From positions 1 to 9,364 of the forward strand of contig JAISAA010000097.1 of NCBI GenBank assembly GCA_031266955.1: a stretch of DNA of 9,364 nucleotides, given 5' to 3'. How positions within the stretch are numbered: the first letter of the stretch is position 1; the number at the start of each line of letters is the position of its first letter. This DNA comes from Oscillospiraceae bacterium (GTDB lineage Bacteria; Bacillota; Clostridia; Oscillospirales; Oscillospiraceae). The position numbers and the translations under genes are program-made. Below are positions 1-5,385 of the stretch, piece by piece. The notes below the pieces were generated by a model that saw nothing but the letters and a program-made list of their open reading frames with translations, made no database searches and had not been told where the DNA came from.

Positions 1-606
1 AAAAGCCGCGCGATACGCGGCGTTTGCGACCTGTACGCGAACCAGCCGGGGCGCGGGACGGCCTACGGCGACTATGAGCAGAGCTTTCAGATCACATTCT
101 GCGGGTATACGGTGTTCCCGGAGCGCCAAGATTTCATAAGCCGCTTCAGCTTCCGCGACGAGGAAGGCATAGAACTCGCAAATAATGTCGGCATAGTATT
201 TATTGAGCTGACGAAGTTAGACGAGGTGTTGAAGAAACCCGTGAAGGATATGACTCGACTGGAGCAGTGGTGCGTATTCTTCGGCTGCGCCGACAAACCA
301 AAGTATCGGAACATACTGAATAAACTGAACTCGACAAGGGAGGATATTAAAGTGGCAACAGAGTTATTGACGAGCATCAGCCGTGACGAACGGGAGCGTG
401 CATTATTCCGTTCGCGGCGGATAGCGCAGTTGGATATGGAACACAATTACGCGGTGGTGCGCCAAGAGGGACTCCAGGAGGGACTCCAAAGGGGACTCCA
501 AAAGGGCCGCCAAGAAGGGCAAGCGCGCGTAATTGCGCTTTTGCGCGAAGGATATTCGCCGGATCAGATAGAGAGTATCTTGAGTGAAACACATCAGCAA
601 GGCTGA
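1..606 (+). CDS. Rpn-family recombination-promoting nuclease / putative transposase, C-terminal part
   Basis: The frame is open from base 1 and ends at TGA 604-606, so the window edge removes the 5' end and 201 codons remain. The first visible residues (CDLYANQPGRGTAYGDYEQ), followed by an ISI-like strand, an FSFRDEEG segment and a VGIVFIELTKL strand, follow the pattern of the PD-(D/E)XK nuclease-transposase family (Rpn/YhgA-like, PF12784/TIGR01784). Members cut DNA and promote recA-independent recombination; many occur as scattered or decaying copies. The catalytic Asp/Glu/Lys residues lie in the missing N-terminal part, so activity cannot be judged. The C-terminus is a Gln/Glu/Gly/Leu repeat (QEGL, QEGL, QRGL, QKGR, QEGQ), which is typical of this family, then a helical tail with SPDQIESIL. 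The GTG at 112 is internal and is not the start, because homology extends upstream of it. Nearby genes suggest no functional partner. The family call is from remembered sequence pattern. Confidence 0.82.
   Translation, partial: KSRAIRGVCDLYANQPGRGTAYGDYEQSFQITFCGYTVFPERQDFISRFSFRDEEGIELANNVGIVFIELTKLDEVLKKPVKDMTRLEQWCVFFGCADKPKYRNILNKLNSTREDIKVATELLTSISRDERERALFRSRRIAQLDMEHNYAVVRQEGLQEGLQRGLQKGRQEGQARVIALLREGYSPDQIESILSETHQQG
463..522 (+). repeat. Five in-frame 12-bp tandem repeats in the Rpn-like gene
   Basis: Five consecutive 12-base units start at 463, 475, 487, 499 and 511. The first three end in GGACTC and each unit begins with CAA or CAG. They encode Gln-(Glu/Arg/Lys)-Gly-(Leu/Arg/Gln). 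The unit is a multiple of three, so gain or loss of copies would keep the frame. Such C-terminal repeats are common in this family, and copy number may vary between strains. Confidence 0.85.
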
Positions 607-657
607 AACTTCGTCCTTTGCTAACGCTTTAATTAAGCCGGCGGTCTGCTAAAATAC

Positions 658-778
658 CTGCTAATGGTAGAGCAGTTCGTCAAACTACTTCATATGCGCT
701 CGTTGACACTTGGTGCAGATACTTCTTTGCGAGAACGAGCGTATACGGCGGTTATGTATATTCGGTGCGCTTACGAAC
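658..778 (+). other. Structured intergenic segment: D-arm-like hairpin and nested inverted repeats
   Basis: No gene is supported here; the 74-codon frame at 664-888 runs through the tRNA remnant and resembles nothing I know. The segment opens with a hairpin, 658-662 pairing with 671-675, whose loop reads AATGGTAG. Together with the following GAGCA this looks like a tRNA D-arm. Next, 675-680 (GTTCGT) is complementary to 773-778 (ACGAAC). Nested inside is a 12-bp stem, 693-704 with 734-745, containing one G-T pair and a 29-base loop. The pairings are read directly; a folded RNA or a disrupted tRNA is inference. No convincing promoter precedes it, and the terminator at 926-961 would stop a plus-strand transcript. 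Confidence 0.45.
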
Positions 779-783
779 AGATG

Positions 784-838
784 GCTTCACTCCTTGGTAA
801 GGACGAGGTCACGGGTTTGAATCCCGTCGGAAGCTCCA
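784..838 (+). pseudogene. tRNA-Thr(GGU) remnant: 3' half with CCA end, no D-arm
   Basis: From about 791 the sequence reads as the 3' half of a tRNA. The anticodon loop TTGGTAA (794-800) has T33 and anticodon GGT. It is followed by variable loop AGGTC (806-810), T-stem ACGGG/CCCGT (811-815/823-827) with loop TTTGAAT, acceptor strand CGGAAGC (828-834), discriminator T (835) and encoded CCA (836-838). The expected 5' half, with acceptor GCTTCCG and a D-arm, is absent. Only GCTTC at 784-788 can pair with 830-834, directly joined to ACTCC (789-793). That yields a D-armless cloverleaf whose anticodon stem has only three good pairs (C-C and A-G mismatches at its base). A degenerate gene, a deletion product, or a 3' fragment left by integration at a tRNA gene are all possible. 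A functional tRNA is unlikely. Confidence 0.72.
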
Positions 839-850
839 AATATCCTTTTA

Positions 851-915
851 CAGACATCGACAAAAAACTTGTCCCCCGCGGGGATTGAAGCGCCGCTCCG
901 CAGGGGCGATGTCTG
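851..915. repeat. Inverted repeat with GC-rich centre
   Basis: The arms 851-859 (CAGACATCG) and 907-915 (CGATGTCTG) are perfect 9-bp complements. Between them lie a smaller CCCC-GCG-GGGG hairpin near 873-883 and further GC-rich self-complementary stretches. It starts 12 bases after the tRNA remnant and ends 10 bases before the terminator stem. It could be the 3' part of a structured RNA or a remnant of a small palindromic element. I do not recognise it as a known family. Confidence 0.5.
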
Positions 916-925
916 CAAAGAAAAT

Positions 926-961
926 AAAATCAGCCGCTGCCTGTTGACAGCGGCTGATTTT
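926..961 (-). terminator. Bidirectional rho-independent terminator
   Basis: A perfect 14-bp stem, 926-939 with 948-961, encloses an 8-base loop. It lies 44 bases past the stop codon of the minus-strand lipoprotein gene, and in that direction the hairpin runs into TTTTATTTTC. In the plus direction it is followed by more T residues, so it could also end transcription arriving from the tRNA-remnant region. Confidence 0.88.
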
Positions 962-1005
962 TTAATTAAAACGCTACGGGAAATTGCCGGAGCTTGAAGC
1001 TTGAA

Positions 1006-1824
1006 TTACCCGGCAGACGTTACGGCTGTGATGTGCGGGTTCGCGCCGTTGTACCAGTACAGGAAGCCTTCCGCGTCAATTATATCGCCGATTTGCAGGC
1101 TCTTGACCGCGGCGTAGACGTCGGTGGTATTATCGCACAGATATGACTCTACCGTAAATGTATAGGTGTTTCCGTCGAGCGAAACATTAAAGTACAGGTC
1201 GTCGCCGTCCTCGCCGGAGCCGTTATCTTTGTACAGGAACGGAACATCCGCGCCGTCGGCATCCTGTCCGGCGGCTTCCACCGTAAGGCCCTTGAACGAC
1301 ACGAACTCATTCTGATGCTCCGCGAGCGCGTCGGCGCCCAGAAGCGACGTCACATCGGTCGCCGGGGCTATGTAGCTGCCGTCCAGAATTTCAAACGTCG
1401 CGTCGATGATCTCGACCTCGCCGGACCACTCCGCCTTATAGCCGGTGACTTTTATTTTTGTCCCGGGCACAAGCTTTGCGTAGTCCTCTTCGGAACACGC
1501 CATTTCGTACAGGAAGTAAGCGCCGTCCTCAGCTTGCGTATAGACGGTGGCCTTGTCCTGCCACCAGGCCTGCTTTGCCTGAACGTATGTTTCGACGGTG
1601 ACGGGCGTGTCAAGCGCCGCCGCTATGTATTCGGCGTGCGTCATTACGGCTCCGGCGTTCTCGTCTTCTGACGGGACATCGGGGGTCTCGGGCGTGATAT
1701 CCGGGCTTTCGGTTGCGATATCGGTGTTATCGGGCGTGGGATCCGGGGCCTCGGTTTTCGCGGCGCAGCCGACGGCGGCAAATATGAGCGCCAGCGCGGC
1801 AAGCAATGCTATTGACTTTTTCAT
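1006..1824 (-). CDS. Lipoprotein with acidic/proline linker and predicted OB-fold-like domains
   Basis: This encodes 272 residues. The N-terminus is a lipoprotein signal: KKS, a hydrophobic core, and a lipobox ending in AAVGC with Cys20 as the predicted lipidated residue, so the mature protein should sit on the outer face of the membrane. Residues about 21-60 form a low-complexity Asp/Glu/Pro/Thr linker. Beyond it, residues about 74-148 (a VTVETYV strand, later GTKIKVTGYKAEW and ATFEIL) and about 172-268 (VSFKGLTVEA, YTFTVESYL, IGDIIDAEGFLYWY) show the strand spacing of OB folds, as in other clostridial exported OB-fold lipoproteins. I do not know a specific function; binding of a nucleic acid, sugar or protein are all open. 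The start is supported by AAAGGAA about seven bases upstream of the ATG. The gene has its own promoter (1864-1892) and a strong terminator, so it is probably monocistronic. It follows the sugar-importer operon on the same strand, where read-through is possible. Confidence 0.8.
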   Translation of the reverse strand: MKKSIALLAALALIFAAVGCAAKTEAPDPTPDNTDIATESPDITPETPDVPSEDENAGAVMTHAEYIAAALDTPVTVETYVQAKQAWWQDKATVYTQAEDGAYFLYEMACSEEDYAKLVPGTKIKVTGYKAEWSGEVEIIDATFEILDGSYIAPATDVTSLLGADALAEHQNEFVSFKGLTVEAAGQDADGADVPFLYKDNGSGEDGDDLYFNVSLDGNTYTFTVESYLCDNTTDVYAAVKSLQIGDIIDAEGFLYWYNGANPHITAVTSAG

Positions 1825-1842
1825 AATTCGTTCCTTTCTTGA

Positions 1843-1857
1843 ACATAAATTTTATGT
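1843..1857. promoter_or_regulatory. Perfect palindrome at the lipoprotein transcription start, candidate operator
   Basis: ACATAAA-T-TTTATGT has perfect 7-bp arms around one base. It begins seven bases downstream of the -10 hexamer (1864-1869), so it covers the expected start point and early leader, and it lies upstream of the ribosome binding site. That placement suits a repressor site. The symmetry is seen directly; the operator role is inferred. A small hairpin in the mRNA leader is the alternative. Confidence 0.5.
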
Positions 1858-1863
1858 ACGCAT

Positions 1864-1892
1864 ATAATAAACCGGCTGTTTGGAAATGTCAA
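1864..1892 (-). promoter_or_regulatory. Sigma-A-type promoter of the lipoprotein gene
   Basis: On the minus strand, TTGACA (1887-1892) and TATTAT (1864-1869) are separated by exactly 17 bases. The -35 is a perfect consensus match and the -10 differs at one position. It lies 26 bases past the stop codon of the solute-binding protein gene and would start transcription around 1857, about 33 bases before the lipoprotein ATG. Confidence 0.85.
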
Positions 1893-1917
1893 TAGAAAAA
1901 GTTTGAGGCGGTACAGG

Positions 1918-3510
1918 TTACGCGGCCCGTCTTTTTTTGATCCGTGAGATAACAGCGTAAAGCGCTATCAAGACCCACGCGGAGATCAGTGCCGCTAAAA
2001 GAATGCGGGAGGTTTTCGGCAGAGGGCCGAGCGGGGCGTTGCCGGCGGAGAGCGCGGAGCTTTGCGTACCGTCCAGACGATACAGCGCGGCGACGTCGCC
2101 GTAAAGCCGCCCGAAATACTCATCGTCCACGGCTTCGCCGCGTTTGACGGATTTTACGACGTTTTCAATGAGCTGTCCCGCAGCGGAGCGCAGAGACGCC
2201 GAGCCGGGGAACACGGGCGTAACAAAGGTGTTTTCTATATTATCGAGCAGCAGCTCCGTCGCTTTCAGCTTGACGTCGTAAAACTCCGTGTTGTTCACGC
2301 CGCTTTTGGACAGGTATTCACGGTACGCGACGGAGCCTTGCGCCGCGGAGGTGACGGGGACGTAGCCCTCGGTTTTTGAGTACGCGATTTGTACATCGTT
2401 CGTCAGAAGATATTGGGCGAAGAGCCACGAGGCGACGACCTCCTGCGGGTCGTCCTTATTAAACACGCAGACGGACGGGCCCTGAGAAATCATCTGCGGA
2501 TTTTCAGTATCGAACTGCGGGACCGCCATAACGGCTGTTTCAAAGCTTACGATCTTATCCTCGGCGATGTCGGAGAGCGGCGCGTCCGAACCCATCCAGG
2601 TAGCGCCGGCGGTGGAGTCTATCGCGAAAACGCATTGCCCGGCATTGAGAAAATTCGCGGGATAGCTTGAAATCTTGAATGTGGAAAACGCGCCGCTTTT
2701 CGCGTGCGCCGCGACGGCGCCGAGGAGCTTGGCCGTGTCGTCCTGAAACAGCAGAATTTCGCCCGAGGCGGTCGAATATCCGGCGCCGCTTTGCCGAAGC
2801 TGCTGGATCATCATATTGTCGGTCGATTTATAGATGAACGGGATCATGACGTTTTGTCCGTTTAAGAGGAATGTGCCGTCGCCGGCTTTTGCCGTCGCCG
2901 CCTCGCTGACCTCCCAGATAAAATCCCACGTCAGAGCGTCGGGAAGCGTGTAGCCCAGAGCCTCGACGAAGGTTTTATTTATATAGCACGCCTCGGTCGA
3001 GCGCATAAACGGGATCGCGTAATAACGGCCGTTAAATGAGCACTCGTCTAAAAATTTCGGGATGAGCTCCGGCAGCGCGGGCGAGACGAATTTCAGCGCG
3101 CGGCCTCCGAGACCGTATTCCGCGTGGGAAAAAAGCCCGTCAAGCGGGACAACGGTGTTTGACCCGGTCAGGTACGTCGCGATGTGGTCGGGATATGTGA
3201 CGCAGACGTTGGGCGTTGTGTTTGTGGAAATGTTCGTAATGACGTCGTTATAAATTCTGGAGTAGTCAGTGTACAGGCGCATTGTCACGGTTATGTTCGG
3301 GTAGAGCTCCTGAAAGTCCGCTATCGCTTTTTTATAAATCTCCGTTTGAGTTATGTTTGTGTCGTTTTTTGCCCAGAAGGTGATTTCGTAGTTTCTCGAC
3401 TCGTCGAAGCTCTCAGGCGGCTCGAAAGCGTTCGTGTCTCTTGAGCCGTGGCACGCGGACAGCGCCAGCGCGCCGAGCAAAACAAGCGGCAAAAAGGCCT
3501 TTTTGATCAT
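1918..3510 (-). CDS. ABC sugar-importer solute-binding lipoprotein with C-terminal membrane anchor
   Basis: This encodes 530 residues, starting at the ATG at 3508-3510. That ATG overlaps the upstream permease stop (ATGA) and has GGGGAGG nine bases ahead of it; the open frame extends further upstream only by overlapping the permease. A lipoprotein signal (MIKKAFLPLVLLGALALSAC) places the lipidated residue at Cys20. The mature part, starting with YEITFWAKND and continuing through FQELYPNITVTMR, is typical of family 1 carbohydrate-binding proteins (SBP_bac_1). It would capture a sugar or oligosaccharide outside the cell and deliver it to the two permeases upstream. Unusually, residues 497-530 hold LPKTS, a hydrophobic helix of about 20 residues, and a tail with SRIKKRR. 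That is a transmembrane anchor and looks like a sortase signal with Ser in place of Gly. The protein is longer than the common 420-450 residues. The substrate cannot be inferred, because no catabolic gene is adjacent. Confidence 0.9.
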   Translation of the reverse strand: MIKKAFLPLVLLGALALSACHGSRDTNAFEPPESFDESRNYEITFWAKNDTNITQTEIYKKAIADFQELYPNITVTMRLYTDYSRIYNDVITNISTNTTPNVCVTYPDHIATYLTGSNTVVPLDGLFSHAEYGLGGRALKFVSPALPELIPKFLDECSFNGRYYAIPFMRSTEACYINKTFVEALGYTLPDALTWDFIWEVSEAATAKAGDGTFLLNGQNVMIPFIYKSTDNMMIQQLRQSGAGYSTASGEILLFQDDTAKLLGAVAAHAKSGAFSTFKISSYPANFLNAGQCVFAIDSTAGATWMGSDAPLSDIAEDKIVSFETAVMAVPQFDTENPQMISQGPSVCVFNKDDPQEVVASWLFAQYLLTNDVQIAYSKTEGYVPVTSAAQGSVAYREYLSKSGVNNTEFYDVKLKATELLLDNIENTFVTPVFPGSASLRSAAGQLIENVVKSVKRGEAVDDEYFGRLYGDVAALYRLDGTQSSALSAGNAPLGPLPKTSRILLAALISAWVLIALYAVISRIKKRRAA

Positions 3511-4484
3511 CCCTTCATACCTCCCCGCAGCACGCCTTCTATTATCTTTTTGCGGAAAATCAGGAATAAAACGATAAGCGGAACGGATATTACAACGACG
3601 GCGGCCATCATAGCGGGAATGTTTTCGCGTCCGAAGCCGTTTTCGCGTATCTCCTGTATGCCGTTTGAAACGAGAAAAAAGCTCGCGTCGTCCGTTATCA
3701 GCCTCGGCCATACGAACGAGTTCCAGCACTCTATGACCTTCAGGATCACGATAGTTATTATCGTCGGCTTGCAGATGGGAAGCATGACCTTGAACAGGTA
3801 TTTCAAATCGGACGTGCCGTCTACCTTGGCGGCGTAATACAGGCTGTCCGGTATCTGCGCGAAATTCTCCTTTAACAGATAAATGTAAAATACGGACGCT
3901 ACGGACGGCAGGATCAGGCCGGTGAAAGTATTTCGCAGGTCAAGCTGCGTGACTGTCACAAAGTTCGTGACGATAACAAGCTCATTCGGCAGCATCATAA
4001 GGGCCAAAAAAAACGTAAAGACAAGATTTTTGCCCCTGAAATCAAGCCGGGCGAAAGCAAACGCCGCAAAAATCGTCACGATCAGCATTACGGACGTGGT
4101 GACGGCCGTGAATACAAGCGTGTTTAAGAGATATTTGCCGAGGGGCACGGCGGTAAACGCCGAACGGTAATTCTCAAACGTCGGCGACAGCGTGAAAAAC
4201 GCCGGGACATATTCCGAGCTGTAAGCGCCGTAGCTTTTTACGGAGCTTAAAAGCATCCAGTAAAACGGAAATAGGACCATAATCGCCCAGAGTGTAAGCA
4301 AAGTATAGGTTAGCGCGCTGCTTACGGGTTTGTGATTTAACGTGCGTGCGCGCACGGGGAACGCGCGCCCCGCGCGCGACGTCGCCGCGGATGCGGCGTT
4401 TCCCGTGCCCGCAGGCACGTGCAATGAAACCGGCGCCGCGCTGCCGGCTCTTTTTTTTGCTTTTTGTAGGCTTTTATTTTTCAT
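3507..4484 (-). CDS. Carbohydrate ABC transporter permease, MalG/UgpE type
   Basis: This encodes 325 residues from the ATG at 4482-4484. I prefer it to the ATG at 4508, which lies inside the upstream permease, because GAGGGA sits six bases before 4484. About six membrane helices are visible between residues 56 and 311. The cytoplasmic EAA loop that docks on the ATPase is at residues about 216-240 (YYAAKVDGTSDLKYLFKVML, then PICKP). With the MalF-type partner it forms the membrane channel of a CUT1 importer. Residues 1-56 are an unusually long, Ala/Arg/Lys-rich N-terminal extension before the first helix, and 21-48 of these are encoded by palindrome-dense, very GC-rich DNA. The gene starts 10 bases after the stop of the other permease, and its stop overlaps the binding-protein start by four bases, suggesting translational coupling. 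Confidence 0.92.
   Translation of the reverse strand: MKNKSLQKAKKRAGSAAPVSLHVPAGTGNAASAATSRAGRAFPVRARTLNHKPVSSALTYTLLTLWAIMVLFPFYWMLLSSVKSYGAYSSEYVPAFFTLSPTFENYRSAFTAVPLGKYLLNTLVFTAVTTSVMLIVTIFAAFAFARLDFRGKNLVFTFFLALMMLPNELVIVTNFVTVTQLDLRNTFTGLILPSVASVFYIYLLKENFAQIPDSLYYAAKVDGTSDLKYLFKVMLPICKPTIITIVILKVIECWNSFVWPRLITDDASFFLVSNGIQEIRENGFGRENIPAMMAAVVVISVPLIVLFLIFRKKIIEGVLRGGMKG
4341..4425. repeat. Palindrome-dense GC-rich island inside the permease gene
   Basis: This stretch holds a perfect 12-bp palindrome (4345-4356), an inverted repeat of 4353-4364 with 4396-4407 (11 of 12 matching), CGCCGC/GCGGCG arms (4383-4388 with 4393-4398), and palindrome GCACGTGC (4415-4422). It codes for residues about 21-48 of the permease N-terminal extension, a region not needed by the family. 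An in-frame palindromic insertion is possible; local GC-rich low complexity is the simpler alternative. Confidence 0.5.
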
Positions 4485-4494
4485 TCTTGCTCCC

Positions 4495-5385
4495 TCAATA
4501 AACCACATATTTTCGGCTTATCAGCGAGTTGACGCACGTTATCGTCAGCACGATAGCCAGCAGCACTATCGCCGCCGCCGACGCATAGGACGGATACCCG
4601 CCGCTGCTGCCGTAAAGCATATCGTAAATATAGCCGACGATGGTGTTCATTTCCGCGACGTTCAGGTCCGTGCCGAATAAAGCGACCGCGTCGCTGTACG
4701 CCTTGAACGCGCCTATAAAACCGGTGATGACTAAATAGAAAATCATAGGGGAGATCATCGGGAGCGTGATTTTTGTGAAGATCCGGAGCTTCCGCGCGCC
4801 GTCTATCCTCGCCGCGGCGTAATACTGCGGATTGACGGACGCCAGCGCGCTCGTCAGTATCAAAACCTTAAACGGCATAACGACCCATATCGTGTAAAAG
4901 CACAAGACAAACATTTTCGCCCAATACGGTCCGCCGATAAAATCGACGGGGCCGCCGCCGAATATTTTTATTACGAGGTTTATCATCCCGTCGGAATACG
5001 CGGTTTTCTTGAACAATATCATAAACACGAGCCCGACCGCCAGAGTGTTCGTCACATACGGCAGGAAATATATTGTCTGGAACAGCTTTTTCAGCGCTTT
5101 TATCGAGTTCAGGCCGGCGGCGATGAGCAGCGCGAGCGCAGTGGAGATCGGAACGGTGATAATGACTAAAATGAATGTGTTTTTGACCGCTTGCAAAAAA
5201 TAAGGGTCGTGCAGTATATAGGAATAGTTGTACGCGCCGACGCCGAAAAACATCCGGGAGGCGGAGTTGTAGCCCTCTTCAAACGAATAAATAAAAACGT
5301 CTACAAGCGGATACACCACAAAGAAACCTAAAAAAAGTACCGCCGGCAGAAGGTACAGCCAAGCTTTATTGTTATGCCGCTTCAT
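4495..5385 (-). CDS. Carbohydrate ABC transporter permease, MalF/UgpA type
   Basis: This encodes 296 residues, the usual length for the short MalF-like permeases of Gram-positive CUT1 systems. A short cytoplasmic N-terminus (MKRHNNK) leads into the first helix (AWLYLLPAVLFLGFFVVYPL), and about six helices follow. The EAA loop at residues 188-213 (starting QYYAAARIDGARKLRIFTKI, then TLPMISP) is the ATPase contact. It pairs with the MalG-type permease encoded just downstream. The ATG follows the ATPase stop codon with no gap (TAAATG), and GAGGCGG about six bases upstream, inside the ATPase coding end, serves as ribosome binding site. Start choice is therefore secure and translation probably coupled. 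Loop sequences do not reveal the substrate. Confidence 0.92.
   Translation of the reverse strand: MKRHNNKAWLYLLPAVLFLGFFVVYPLVDVFIYSFEEGYNSASRMFFGVGAYNYSYILHDPYFLQAVKNTFILVIITVPISTALALLIAAGLNSIKALKKLFQTIYFLPYVTNTLAVGLVFMILFKKTAYSDGMINLVIKIFGGGPVDFIGGPYWAKMFVLCFYTIWVVMPFKVLILTSALASVNPQYYAAARIDGARKLRIFTKITLPMISPMIFYLVITGFIGAFKAYSDAVALFGTDLNVAEMNTIVGYIYDMLYGSSGGYPSYASAAAIVLLAIVLTITCVNSLISRKYVVY

Noticed and set aside
658..838. Complete tRNA interrupted by a group I intron
   Set aside because: The insert is only about 110 bases, far below group I size, and the 5' acceptor strand needed to pair with CGGAAGC is not upstream of the D-arm-like hairpin.
664..888. 74-codon plus-strand open frame in the left intergenic region
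   Set aside because: It runs through the tRNA-Thr remnant and inverted repeats, has no clear ribosome binding site, and its protein resembles nothing recognisable.
871..891. Single CRISPR-repeat-like sequence (CCCCGCGGGGATTGAAG)
   Set aside because: Only one unit exists, with no spacers, second repeat or cas genes in the window.
3511..3729. Upstream extension of the solute-binding protein frame
   Set aside because: It overlaps the permease coding region, is basic and unrelated to the family, and would place the lipoprotein signal internally; the ATG at 3510 has a good ribosome binding site.
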